From Hyphomicrobiales bacterium (GTDB lineage Bacteria > Pseudomonadota > Alphaproteobacteria > Rhizobiales > Beijerinckiaceae): 64,000 bases of DNA. Positions 25,207 to 34,653 of the stretch are shown here, piece after piece; the first letter of the stretch is position 1; each line of letters starts with the position of its first letter. The stretch covers positions 558,001 to 622,000 of the forward strand of contig CAKNFJ010000001.1 of NCBI GenBank assembly GCA_930633495.1. The letters run 5' to 3'. Below the pieces are notes generated by a model, which saw only the letters and a list, made by a program, of their open reading frames with translations, had not been told where the DNA came from and did no database searches. The translations under genes and the position numbers were made by a program.

Positions 25207-26277
25207 TCATTTCATGCCCGTATTGGCGATGCCGGTGGTGATGAAGCGCTGCAGGAAGACGAAGACGAGCGCGACCGGCAGCAGCGTCACAACGGTCATC
25301 GCGAGCAGGTAGTGCCACTGCGTCTGCAACTCGCCCTGGAAGGCGTTGAGGCCGATCTGCAGCGTGTAGGATTCGGTCTTGGTCAGCACCGCCAGCGGCC
25401 AGAGGAACTCGTTCCAGCGCCACATGATCGAGAAGATCGCGAGCACGGCCAGCGCCGGCATCGCGAGCGGCATGACGATGCGCCAGTAGATCTGCCACTC
25501 GGACGCCTTGTCCATGCGGGCGGCCTCGATCAGGTCGCGCGGCAGGGTGAGCATGTACTGGCGCAGCAGGAAGACGCCGGTCGGCGTCGCGGCGCCGGGC
25601 AGGATCACCGCCCAGAGCGAATTGACGAGGCCGAGCTTGGTGATGACCAGATAGACCGGCACGAGGATGATCGTGATCGGGATCATCAGCGTGCCGATGA
25701 CCATCAGCATCACCGCGGTCTTGCCGCGGAACTCGTAGATCGAGAGCGCATAGGCGGCCATCGAGTTGATGATCAGCGTGATGATCGTCGCCGCCAGCGT
25801 GACGAAGACCGAATTCCAGAGGAAGCGCGTGAAGGCGAAGCGTTCCAGCGGCTCGGTGTAGTTCTCGGTCGCGAGCTTGAACTCGCGCACGGGGGTGCGC
25901 TTGTCGATCGGCACGCGGATCGTCTCGCCCGGATTGGCCGGGTCTATCATCTGCGCCTGGATGCCGATGCGGCGGACCTGCGCGAGAACGCGCTTGGAGC
26001 CGTCGGGCATCTCGACCTCGAACAGCGGCAGCGGCTGGGGCTGACCCGGAACCACCACCTCCTTCTGCGACATCGGCAGCAGCGAGGGCGGAAATTCGAG
26101 CAGGCCGGCCTGCGTCTTGAACGAGGACATGCCGAGCCAGAGCACCGGCCCGAACATCAGCACGACGCCGAGCACGAGATAGGCATAGGCCGCGATATCG
26201 GTCCAATGCCAGCGGCCGGGATTGCGGCGGGCGGTCATCATGGCGACGGCCCGGTTGGTTTGAACGGCCTGGCTCAT
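25207..26277 (-). CDS. sugar ABC transporter permease, MalG type
   Basis: This 356-residue inner-membrane protein has an EAA loop EAARMDKASEWQIYWRIVMP near residue 255. It is longer than the usual 270-300 residues because a hydrophilic segment of roughly 90 residues, including VEMPDGSKRVLAQVRRIG and IDKRTPVREFKL, lies between the first membrane helix and the permease core. This segment probably faces the periplasm, where it could contact the binding protein. The start overlaps the MalF-type gene's stop by four bases. Confidence 0.9.
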   Translation of the reverse strand: MSQAVQTNRAVAMMTARRNPGRWHWTDIAAYAYLVLGVVLMFGPVLWLGMSSFKTQAGLLEFPPSLLPMSQKEVVVPGQPQPLPLFEVEMPDGSKRVLAQVRRIGIQAQMIDPANPGETIRVPIDKRTPVREFKLATENYTEPLERFAFTRFLWNSVFVTLAATIITLIINSMAAYALSIYEFRGKTAVMLMVIGTLMIPITIILVPVYLVITKLGLVNSLWAVILPGAATPTGVFLLRQYMLTLPRDLIEAARMDKASEWQIYWRIVMPLAMPALAVLAIFSIMWRWNEFLWPLAVLTKTESYTLQIGLNAFQGELQTQWHYLLAMTVVTLLPVALVFVFLQRFITTGIANTGMK

Positions 26278-27296
26278 GCGGCCCCCTTGCGGCGGCTCGC
26301 CGCGAGCTGGGCCAGCGTCAGCGCGAAGAGCACGACGCCGAGCACCACCGAGGCCGCGGCCGCCAGACCGAAATTCTGGACCTGATTGGCGAAGGCCGTC
26401 TCGTAGATGTAGTGCACCACCATCAGCGTCGCGGTGCCCGGGCCGCCGCCGGTGAGCACGAAGACCTCGTCGAAGGTCTGCACGCCCTTGATCAGCGCCA
26501 GCACGATCACGACGATCATGTTCGGCCAGAGCAGCGGCAGGGTGATCCGCCAGAACATGCGCCAGCGCGGCGTCGCGTCCATCTCGGCCGCCTCATAGAG
26601 ATCGGCGGGGATCGCCTGCAGGCCGGCGAGCAGGATCAGCGTGTAGAAGCCCATATGGGCCCAGACCGAGACGAAGACGATCCAGAACATCGCCCAGCTC
26701 GGATCGACGAGGAAAAGGATGCGCTCGCCGCCCAGCGAGGTGATCGCCGCGTTGAGCAGGCCGTCGCGCTGCAGGATCCACTTCCAGGTCAGCGCCACCA
26801 CCACCGGCGAGAGCAGCACCGGGAAGAAGTAGACAGCCCGGAAGAAGCCACGCGCCCGGATCTTCATGTTCAGGACGATCGCCGTCAGCAGCGAGAACAG
26901 CACCATCGCCGTGACCTGGAAGACGGTGAAGCGGGCGGTGTTGTAGACGCCGCGCCAGAAATGGTCCTCGCGGCAGGAGGCCGGATCGAGGAAGGAACCG
27001 CAATCGAAGAGATAGGCGTATTGCTGCGCCCCGACGAAGGGCCGCTCGGTCGGGAACAGCCCCGCCCCGCCCGTCACCGAGAAGATGAAATTGATGACGA
27101 GCGGCAGGAAGACGAAGAGCGAGAAGAAGCCGATATTCGGCAACAGGAAGACATAGGCCATCCGCCGCTCGCCGAGCAGGCGCTGGAGGGCGCGCATCGG
27201 CCAGTCGACGAGGCGCATGAGCAGCGCGAGCGGCGCGGCCAGGAGGCTCGCAGCGCCCGCGCCCTCGCGGCGCGGGTTCATGTTGGCGGAGGCCAT
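26274..27296 (-). CDS. sugar ABC transporter permease, MalF/UgpA type
   Basis: This 340-residue inner-membrane protein has about six to seven membrane helices and the EAA loop YEAAEMDATPRWRMFWRITL near residue 230. It lies five bases after the binding-protein gene and overlaps the MalG-type gene. A short insertion between helices 1 and 2 (YLFDCGSFLDPASCREDHFW) has two cysteines that could form a disulfide in the periplasm. It forms the channel with the MalG-type subunit. Confidence 0.9.
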   Translation of the reverse strand: MASANMNPRREGAGAASLLAAPLALLMRLVDWPMRALQRLLGERRMAYVFLLPNIGFFSLFVFLPLVINFIFSVTGGAGLFPTERPFVGAQQYAYLFDCGSFLDPASCREDHFWRGVYNTARFTVFQVTAMVLFSLLTAIVLNMKIRARGFFRAVYFFPVLLSPVVVALTWKWILQRDGLLNAAITSLGGERILFLVDPSWAMFWIVFVSVWAHMGFYTLILLAGLQAIPADLYEAAEMDATPRWRMFWRITLPLLWPNMIVVIVLALIKGVQTFDEVFVLTGGGPGTATLMVVHYIYETAFANQVQNFGLAAAASVVLGVVLFALTLAQLAASRRKGAA

Positions 27297-27301
27297 CCGA
27301 C

Positions 27302-28579
27302 TTACTTCTTACGCTCGGCGATCTGCTGGGCGATGTCGGATTCGATCCGCTTGAAGGCATCGTCAAGCGTGCCCTCGCCCGAGATCGCCTGGCCGAGGCG
27401 GCTGATCACGGCGTTGAAGATCACGCGGTTGTTGACATAGCCCTGCAGCTTGAAGGCGACCGGCGAGAGCTGCGCGACCTGATCCGAGAAGACCTTGAGC
27501 GCGGCCTTGGCCTGGGGCTTGGCATCCTTGTAGTCGAGCCCCTTGGCCGCGATGCCGAGATGGCCCGGCACGAAGAGCGAGCGGGCATAGAACTCGCTCA
27601 GCACCGGCTCGCTCGCCAGGTAATCCATAACCTTGGCGACGGCTTCCGGGCTCTTGGTCGTCTTGATCGCGACGAGGCCGGCGCCGCCGGGCATGCCCGA
27701 GCAGTTGCCCGCACCGCAAGGCGACGGCACGGCGACCCAGTCGAAGGCGTCGCCGACCGTCTTCTCGAACTGGGCGATCTGCCAGGAGCCGGAGTGGTAC
27801 ATCACCACCTGGGCATTCTTGAACTCGTCATTGGCCCCGCGATAGGCGGTGCCGGAGACCGAGCCCCACAGCTCCTTCTTCATCACGCCGGTGTTGTGCC
27901 AGTCATAGATCAGCTTGGCGGCGCGCTTGAAACCGTCGTCGATCACGGCCGGCTCGCCCTTGTCGTCGAAGACCTTGGCGCCTTCGGAGACGGCGACCGA
28001 GAAGAAGCGGTGGCCGGAACGGTCCATCGCGACCGGGAACGGCGCCTGCACCTTGTCGGCCACGGCCTTCGACGCCTTGCCCCAGTCCTCCCAGGTCGCC
28101 TTGGCGCCCGGCATGGCGATGCCGGCCTGCTCGAACAGCGTCTTGTTGACGAAGGGGCCGGTGACGGTCAGCTGCGTCATGAAGCCGGTGATCGCGCTGG
28201 AATCACCCTCGGGGCGCATCCAGGGCAGGAACGGCCCGAAATTCTTCTCCCAGTAGGAAGCGTCCTTGAGATAAGGCCGCATGTCGAGCGCATAGCGGGC
28301 GATGCCGCCGAGATCGACGACACGGGCGATGTCGGGGCCCTGCCCCGAGGCGAGCTGGACGGGAAGATTCTCGGTGATCGCCTTGTAGGGCACCTGATCG
28401 AGGACGACCTTGATGTCCTTGTTCTGCGCTTCGAAGCGCTTCAGCAGATCGGAGACGACCTCGCCCTCATTGCCGTCGGAATACCAGGCGATGCGCACCG
28501 TGGTCTGGGCGAAGGCTCCGCTGCCGGCGACGATTCCCACCGTCAGCGCGAGCGCGGAAATCCAGTGCTTCCTCTGCAT
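27302..28579 (-). CDS. extracellular sugar-binding protein (family 1 solute-binding protein)
   Basis: This 425-residue periplasmic protein has a signal peptide (about 1-24, ending GSGAFA) and the UgpB/MalE-type pattern: IAWYSDGNEGEVVSDLLKRF near the mature start, NLPVQLASGQGPDIARVVDL, and VMYHSGSWQIAQFEK. It is the first gene of the operon SBP-MalF-MalG-UgpC-GH31 and directly follows the palindromic operator at 28619-28658. The ligand is probably an alpha-glycoside handled by the GH31 enzyme. Confidence 0.9.
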   Translation of the reverse strand: MQRKHWISALALTVGIVAGSGAFAQTTVRIAWYSDGNEGEVVSDLLKRFEAQNKDIKVVLDQVPYKAITENLPVQLASGQGPDIARVVDLGGIARYALDMRPYLKDASYWEKNFGPFLPWMRPEGDSSAITGFMTQLTVTGPFVNKTLFEQAGIAMPGAKATWEDWGKASKAVADKVQAPFPVAMDRSGHRFFSVAVSEGAKVFDDKGEPAVIDDGFKRAAKLIYDWHNTGVMKKELWGSVSGTAYRGANDEFKNAQVVMYHSGSWQIAQFEKTVGDAFDWVAVPSPCGAGNCSGMPGGAGLVAIKTTKSPEAVAKVMDYLASEPVLSEFYARSLFVPGHLGIAAKGLDYKDAKPQAKAALKVFSDQVAQLSPVAFKLQGYVNNRVIFNAVISRLGQAISGEGTLDDAFKRIESDIAQQIAERKK

Positions 28580-28618
28580 CTGCGTTCCATCCCTGAATGA
28601 CGACGCCTCATCGAGCGT

Positions 28619-28658
28619 CTTGACAACTACTAAGGCAAACGTTTGCCTTGGTTGTCAA
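28619..28658. promoter_or_regulatory. LacI-type operator inside divergent promoter
   Basis: AAGGCAAACGTTTGCCTT (28632-28649) is a perfect 18-base palindrome with the central CG of LacI/GalR-family operators. It is framed by an outer inverted repeat TTGACAAC (28619-28626) and GTTGTCAA (28651-28658). Each TTGACA is a perfect -35 hexamer pointing across the operator, one for each strand. A bound repressor would cover the spacer of both promoters, giving shared control of the sugar operon and the lacI-type gene. Confidence 0.75.
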
Positions 28659-28743
28659 CGGGTGAAATGCACGCCATTGCTGCCCGAGCCGGCGCAGACC
28701 CATCCGCCGGCGCCGGAAGCGCGCGGAAAGGACCGGGAGGACA

Positions 28744-29775
28744 ATGACGGCGAAGGCCGCAAGACCGCAGCAGAACCTCGTTTCGCTGGCCACCGTCGCA
28801 GGCGAGACCGGCGTCTCGGTCGCGACCGTCTCACGGATCGTCAATGGCAAGAGCGGGCGGGCCTCGGCCGACACGATCGCGCGGGTCGAGGAAGCGATCG
28901 TCCGCCTCGGCTATCGGCCGAACCCGGTCGGGCGCGCCCTCAAGCGCCGGGCCAGCCGCGTCGTCGCGATGCTCGCGCCCAATCTCGACAACCCCGCCAT
29001 GGCCGCCATCGCGGTCTCGACGGAGGCGGCGCTGCGCGATGCCGGCTTCGTCATGATCCTCTGCGACACGCATGACCGCGCCGATCTGCAGGACGATTAT
29101 CTCAGGGCGATGCGGGACCAGTTCGTCGCCGGCTACGTCATGGTGAGCGCGGTGCGCAGCGCCGGCCTCACCGACGCGCTCAAGCGCGGCGACCCGATGG
29201 TGTTCGTGGCGCGGCGCAACCCGCTCGGCGGCGGCGCCTATGTCGGCATCGACAATCGCGCCGCCGGGGCGGACGCCGCCGACCATCTGCTCGCGCGCGG
29301 CGTCGCCGACCCGGCCGTGCTGCTGCCCGCCCAGAACGCCTCCAGCACGGCGGAACGCGCCGCCGGCTTCATCGACAGGCTGGTCGCGCGCGGCGTTCCG
29401 TCCCGCGACATCCGGCGCGCGAGCGCGCCGGGCCTCTCCCATATCGAGATCGGCTATGCCGCCGCAAAGAAGCTCGTGGCGGATGGCGGCTGGCCCGGCG
29501 GCGTCCTCTGCGTGAGCGACATGATCGCCTATGGCGCCTATCGGCTCGCCGCGGAAGGCAATGTCGCGATTCCCGAACGCTGCGCCCTGATCGGCATCGA
29601 CGGCAACGCGATCAATCGCTGGATCGCGCCCTGGCTGACATCGATTCGCATCCCCTACGAGCATTTCGGCCAGTATGTCGTCGCGCAGCTCAGATCGCTG
29701 TGGGGCGGCGGCGCCACGCAGGAAGTCAACGTGCCGCACGATCCGCCGCCGCTGCTCCTGCGCGCCGAGACTTAG
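28744..29775 (+). CDS. LacI family transcriptional regulator
   Basis: This 343-residue protein has an N-terminal LacI helix-turn-helix (LATVAGETGVSVATVSRIVN at about 16-35) with the hinge helix segment GYRPNPVGRALKRRAS, and a periplasmic-binding-protein-like effector domain (about 75-330). It is divergent from the sugar importer/GH31 operon, and the shared region carries a perfect LacI-type operator, so local repression relieved by a sugar is expected. The GGAGG ribosome site lies just before the ATG. Confidence 0.92.
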   Translation: MTAKAARPQQNLVSLATVAGETGVSVATVSRIVNGKSGRASADTIARVEEAIVRLGYRPNPVGRALKRRASRVVAMLAPNLDNPAMAAIAVSTEAALRDAGFVMILCDTHDRADLQDDYLRAMRDQFVAGYVMVSAVRSAGLTDALKRGDPMVFVARRNPLGGGAYVGIDNRAAGADAADHLLARGVADPAVLLPAQNASSTAERAAGFIDRLVARGVPSRDIRRASAPGLSHIEIGYAAAKKLVADGGWPGGVLCVSDMIAYGAYRLAAEGNVAIPERCALIGIDGNAINRWIAPWLTSIRIPYEHFGQYVVAQLRSLWGGGATQEVNVPHDPPPLLLRAET

Positions 29776-29820
29776 ATCGAAAGTCTAATTCGGCACCGCA
29801 TTGCCTCACCAAGCGGCAGC

Positions 29821-29878
29821 TTGACGCCCCCAGGGCAGAGTTTCACTATTCTAAACAGGAACAAGAACGCTCTTGTTC
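29821..29878 (+). promoter_or_regulatory. formate dehydrogenase promoter region with leader hairpin
   Basis: TTGACG (29821-29826) with CACTAT 17 bases on (29844-29849) is a possible promoter, though the -10 is poor. Directly before the ribosome site, GAACAAGA (29859-29866), ACGC, TCTTGTTC (29871-29878) is a perfect inverted repeat. It may be an operator for a repressor or activator of the fdo operon or an mRNA hairpin. The function is inferred from position only. Confidence 0.4.
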
Positions 29879-29893
29879 GCCTGGGAGGCTGAG

Positions 29894-32800
29894 ATGCTGC
29901 ATGAGCTCTCGCGTCGCCAGTTCATGAAGGCCGCAGGCGCGGGTCTGGGCGGTTCCGCCGTCGCCGCGCTCGGGTTCGGGGGTGCCGAAGAGGCACTTGC
30001 CCAGGCCGTGCGCCCCTTCAGGCTGGCGCGCACCACGGAAACGCGAAATACCTGTCCGTACTGCTCCGTCGCCTGCGGCGTGATCATGTACGGCCTGGGT
30101 GACAAGTCCAAGAACGCTCACCCGGCCATCATCCATATCGAAGGCGACCCGGATCATCCGACCAATCGCGGCACGCTGTGCCCGAAGGGTTCCGCCCTGC
30201 TCGACTTCGTCCACTCCGAGACGCGCACCAAGTTCCCGCAATATCGCGGGCCGGGCCAGCGCGAATTCAAGCAGATCGGCTGGGGCGAGGCGCTCGACCG
30301 CATCGCGCGGCTGATGAAGGACGACCGCGACAAGAACTTCGTCGCCACCAACCAGGACGGCGTGACGGTCAACCGCTGGCTGACCACCGGTTTTCTGGCG
30401 GCATCGGCGACCACCAACGAAACGGCCTTCCTGACCTACAAGGTCGTGCGAAGCCTCGGAATCTTGGCGTTCGACAACCAGGCGCGCGTTTGACACGGAC
30501 CGACGGTGGCCAGTCTGGCCCCAACATTCGGTCGCGGTGCGATGACCAACTCCTGGACGGACATCAAGAACACCGACCTCGTCATCATCATGGGCGGCAA
30601 TGCCGCCGAAGCGCATCCTTGCGGCTTCAAATGGGTTACTGAGGCGAAAGCCCAGCGTGGCGCCAAGCTGATCGTCGTCGACCCGCGCTTCACGCGCTCG
30701 GCCTCGGTCGCGGATTTCTATGCGCCGATCCGGCAAGGCACCGACATCGCCTTCCTGCTCGGGGTGATCCGCTACTGCATCGAGAACGACAAGATCCAGC
30801 ACGACTATGTGCGCGCCTTCACCAACGCGCCCTATATCGTGAAGGAGGGCTTCGGCTATCAGGACGGGCTGTTCACCGGCTACGACGAGGCCAAGCGCGA
30901 CTATGATCGCTCGACCTGGGAGTACGAGCTCGGCCCGGACGGCTATGTCCAGGTCGACGAGACGCTGCAGCATCCGCGCTCGGTCTACCAACTGCTGAAG
31001 AAGCACATCGCGGCCTACACGCCGGAGATGGTCGAGCGCATCTGCGGAACGCCGAAGGACAAGTACCTGGCGATCTGCAAGATGGTCGCGGAATGCTCGG
31101 CGCGCGACAAGACGATGACGTCGATGTACGCGCTCGGCTGGACGCAGCATTCGAAGGGCTCGCAGAACATCCGCGGCATGGCGATGCTGCAGCTGCTGCT
31201 CGGCAATATCGGCGTGCGCGGCGGCGGCATGAATGCGCTGCGCGGGCACTCCAACATCCAGGGTCTGACCGATATCGGCCTGATGTCGAACCTGATCCCG
31301 GGTTACCTGACGCTGGGGACCGACAAGGAGGTCGACTTCGCGACCTACATGTCGACGCGCGGCTTCAAGCCGCTGCGTCCGAACCAGATGAGCTACTGGC
31401 AGAACTACAAGAAGTTCATGGTGAGCTTCCTGAAGTCGATGTGGGGTCCGGCGGCGACGGCGGAGAACGACTTCTCCTACCAGTGGCTGCCGAAGCTCGA
31501 CGTGCCCGGCTACGATATGCTGCGGTACTTCGACATGATGCACCAGGGCAAGGTGAACGGCTATTTCTGCCAGGGCTTCAATCCCCTGCTGTCCCTTTCC
31601 AACCGGGGCAAGGTTTCGCAGGCGCTGTCGAAGCTGAAGTTCCTGGTGGTGATGGACCCGCTGCAGACGGAAACATCGCGGTTCTGGAAGGACGAAGGCG
31701 TCCATAACGACGTCAAGCCGGAGTCGATCCAGACCGAAGTGTTCGAGCTGCCGACGACCTGCTTCGCCGAGGACGAGGGCTCGCTGGTCAATTCCGGCCG
31801 CTGGCTGCAATGGCACTGGCCGGGCCAGGAACCTCCGGGCGAGGCGAAGACCGACACCTGGATCATGGCGCAGATCCACATGCGCCTGCGCGAGCTCTAC
31901 CGAAAGGAGGGCGGGGCCTTCCCGGACCCGGTCGTCAACCTGCATTGGCCTTATCGCGATCCGCAGGACCCGGCGCCGGACGAGATGGCCAAGGAGATGA
32001 ACGGCTATGTCGTCTCCACCGTCACGGACCCGGTCGACCCGACCAAGGTCCTGCTCGAGAAGGGCAAGCAGGTCGATACCTTCGGCCAGCTGCGCGACGA
32101 CGGCTCGACGGCCTGCGGCTGCTGGATCTACTCGGGCAGCTGGACCGAGCGGGGCAACATGATGGCCCGGCGCGACACCAGCGACCCCGGCAATACCGGC
32201 GCCTATTCGAACTGGGCCTTCTCGTGGCCGGCCAACCGGCGGATCCTCTACAACCGCGCCTCTGCCGACATCGACGGCAAGGCCTGGGATCCGAAGCGCA
32301 AGCTGATCGAGTGGAACGGCACCGCCTGGACCGGCTACGACGTTCCGGACATCGCGCCGGCCGCCAAGCCGCGGGATGTCGGACCGTTCATCATGAACCC
32401 CGAGGGAACGGCCCGCCTGTTCTCGCGCGCCATGATGAAGGACGGCCCCTTCCCGGCCCATTACGAGCCGTTCGAAAGCCCCGTCGCTAACGTGATGGCG
32501 CCCAAGATCCGGGGCAACCCGGCGGCGCGTATCTTCAAGGACGACCTCGCCGCGCTCGGGACCTCGGACAAGTTCCCCTATGCGGCGACCTCCTACCGCC
32601 TGACCGAGCACTTCCACTACTGGACGAAGCATGTCTGGGTGAATGCGGTGCTCCAGCCGGAGTTCTTCGTGGAGATCAGCGAGCAGCTGGCCGCCGAGAA
32701 GAACATCCTGAAGGGCGGCTGGGTGAAGGTCTCCTCGGCCCGCGGCACGGTCTATGCCAAGGCCGTGGTCACCAAGCGCATCAAGCCGCTGATCTGCGAC

Positions 32801-32977
32801 GGCAAGACCGTCCATGTCGTCGGCATCCCGCTCCACTGGGGCTTCACCGGTGCGGCCAGAAAGGGCTTCGGCCCCAACAGCCTCACCCCGTTCGTCGGCG
32901 ACGCCAACATCGAGACGCCCGAGTTCAAGGCGTTCCTGGTGAATGTCGAGCCGTCCAACGGTCCGGCGACGAGCTAG
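29894..32977 (+). CDS. fdoG: formate dehydrogenase, selenocysteine-containing alpha subunit
   Basis: I read one gene of 1027 residues across the in-frame TGA at 30491-30493 (codon 200). The context NQARV-U-HGPTVA is that of the catalytic selenocysteine of FdnG/FdoG, which ligates molybdenum or tungsten. A twin-arginine signal ([12 protein letters not shown], residues 6-17) sends the folded subunit to the periplasm. CPYCSVACG and GTLCPKG bind the [4Fe-4S] cluster next to the bis-MGD cofactor. The enzyme oxidises formate to CO2 and passes electrons to the beta subunit and the quinone pool. A GGGAGG site precedes the ATG at 29894. A SECIS-like hairpin follows the TGA, and the selenocysteine genes lie in the same transcription unit. 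Confidence 0.97.
30491..30530 (+). promoter_or_regulatory. UGA-Sec codon with bacterial SECIS hairpin
   Basis: Immediately after the TGA, the mRNA can fold with GGCC (30508-30511) and GGCC (30517-30520) closing a five-base loop AGTCT, and with further pairing of ACCGA against TCGGT below. The spacing and the sequence TGACACGG-x-CC match SECIS elements of fdh genes. SelB would bind this hairpin and deliver Sec-tRNA. Confidence 0.85.
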
Positions 32978-32987
32978 GGAGGAAGCG

Positions 32988-33908
32988 ATGGCTGGATTGC
33001 AAAGTCAGGACTTCGCCCGCATCTCGGCGACCACCTTCAGGCCGCCGGATGTCCGCCATGATTTCGAGGTGGCGAAGCTCATCGACGTGTCGAAATGCAT
33101 CGGCTGCAAGGCGTGCCAGGCAGCCTGCCTCGAGTGGAACAATCTGCGCGAGGAGATCGGCATCAACCGGGGGGTCTACGACAATCCGCACGACCTGACG
33201 GAGAACACCTGGACGTTGATGCGGTTCACCGAATGGGAGAATCCGGAGAGCGGCAATCTCGAATGGCTGATCCGCAAGGACGGCTGCATGCATTGCGCCG
33301 ATCCGGGCTGCCTGAAGGCCTGCCCTTCACCGGGCGCGATCGTGCAGTACAACAACGGCATCGTCGACTTCGTCTCGGAGAATTGCATCGGCTGCGGCTA
33401 TTGCGTGAAGGGCTGCCCCTTCAACATCCCGCGCATCAGCCAGGCCGATCACAAGGCCTACAAGTGCACGCTCTGCTCGGACCGGGTTTCGGTCGGCCAG
33501 GCTCCGGCCTGCGCCAAGGCCTGCCCGACCGGCGCGATCGTGTTCGGCACCAAGCAGGCGATGCTCGACTACGGCCAGACGCGGCTGACGGACCTCAGGT
33601 CCCGCGGCTTCAAGAATGCCGGCATCTACGACCCGCCCGGCGTCGGCGGCACGCATGTGATGTATGTGCTGCACCATGCCGACCAGCCGCAGCTCTATGC
33701 CAACCTGCCGCAGAACCCGAAGATCAGCCAGGTCGTCGAGCTCTGGAAGGGGCTGACCAAATATGCCGGCATGGCCGTCGTCGGGTTCGCCGCCGCCTTC
33801 GCCTTCGTCCATGCGACGGTGGCGCGACGCAACGATGTCAGCCGCGCGGAGGACCGCGAGGCCGAGCATCTGATCGACGAGGAGGCTGCCCGTGGCCGTG
33901 AGGCGTGA
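32988..33908 (+). CDS. fdoH: formate dehydrogenase iron-sulfur (beta) subunit
   Basis: The ATG at 32988 ([10 protein letters not shown]) follows a GGGAGGAAG ribosome site and gives 306 residues. Four cysteine groups, [35 protein letters not shown] and [16 protein letters not shown], bind four [4Fe-4S] clusters that wire the alpha subunit to the cytochrome b. A single membrane helix near residues 255-280 ([18 protein letters not shown]) anchors it, as in FdnH/FdoH. The 3' end overlaps fdoI by 17 bases. Confidence 0.95.
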   Translation: MAGLQSQDFARISATTFRPPDVRHDFEVAKLIDVSKCIGCKACQAACLEWNNLREEIGINRGVYDNPHDLTENTWTLMRFTEWENPESGNLEWLIRKDGCMHCADPGCLKACPSPGAIVQYNNGIVDFVSENCIGCGYCVKGCPFNIPRISQADHKAYKCTLCSDRVSVGQAPACAKACPTGAIVFGTKQAMLDYGQTRLTDLRSRGFKNAGIYDPPGVGGTHVMYVLHHADQPQLYANLPQNPKISQVVELWKGLTKYAGMAVVGFAAAFAFVHATVARRNDVSRAEDREAEHLIDEEAARGREA

Positions 33909-34587
33909 AGAGGAGCGCACGACCGTCGACCGCTACCCGGGCCGCGTGCGCGTCAATCACTGGGTCACCGCGATCTCGCTGATCCTGCTGGCGATCAGCG
34001 GGGCCGCGCTGTTCCACCCTGCCCTGTTCTTCCTGTCGAGTCTGTTCGGCGGCGGCTCCAACACGCGGGCGCTGCATCCCTGGATCGGCGTCGTGCTGCT
34101 CGCCAGCTTCGCGATCCTGTTCGTCCAGATGGTGCGCTACAATTTCTGGACGAAAGTCGACACGCAGTGGATGCGCCAGATCGGCGACGTCATGTCGGGC
34201 CGGGAAGAGAACCTGCCCGAGATCGGCAAGTACAATGGCGGCCAGAAGATCATCTTCTGGCTGATGACGCTCCTGATCCTCGTCCTGTTCGGGACGGGCA
34301 TTATGATCTGGTACGAATATTTCGGCACGAGCTTCACCATCGACCAGCAGCGCCTCGGCCATATCGTGCATGCGCTGGCGGCGATTGCGATGCTGCTCGT
34401 CGTGATCGTGCATATCTATGCCGCCTTTTATGTCCGCGGTACGATCAGCGCGATGACCGAGGGCAAGGTGACGGGCGGCTGGGCCTTCCGCCACCATCGG
34501 CGCTGGCTGCGGCAGGAGGCGCGCAAGGGCGTCATCGACGAGCGCCAGACTCCGCCGCGGCGCCATAGCGTCGGCCCGGCCGAATGA
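33892..34587 (+). CDS. fdoI: formate dehydrogenase cytochrome b556 (gamma) subunit
   Basis: This 231-residue membrane protein (GTG start, overlapping fdoH) has four hydrophobic segments, and histidines in [26 protein letters not shown] and VHIYAAFY that fit the heme b ligands and quinone site of FdnI/FdoI. It passes electrons from the iron-sulfur subunit to the quinone pool. It completes the alpha-beta-gamma respiratory complex. Confidence 0.94.
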   Translation: MAVRREEERTTVDRYPGRVRVNHWVTAISLILLAISGAALFHPALFFLSSLFGGGSNTRALHPWIGVVLLASFAILFVQMVRYNFWTKVDTQWMRQIGDVMSGREENLPEIGKYNGGQKIIFWLMTLLILVLFGTGIMIWYEYFGTSFTIDQQRLGHIVHALAAIAMLLVVIVHIYAAFYVRGTISAMTEGKVTGGWAFRHHRRWLRQEARKGVIDERQTPPRRHSVGPAE

Positions 34588-34653
34588 CCTTGAATGCGGG
34601 GCGGCCCGTGCCGCTCCGCCTCCCGTGACCCGTGCGGTTCGAGAGGACTGTCA

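Noticed and set aside
29873..30493. fdoG as a short separate gene ending at TGA 30491
   Set aside because: The next frame continues the same protein without a gap, and the TGA sits at the known selenocysteine position with a hairpin after it.
29846..32836. A 996-codon frame antisense to fdoG
   Set aside because: Shadow of a highly biased, GC-rich coding sequence on the other strand. No domain pattern and no ribosome site.
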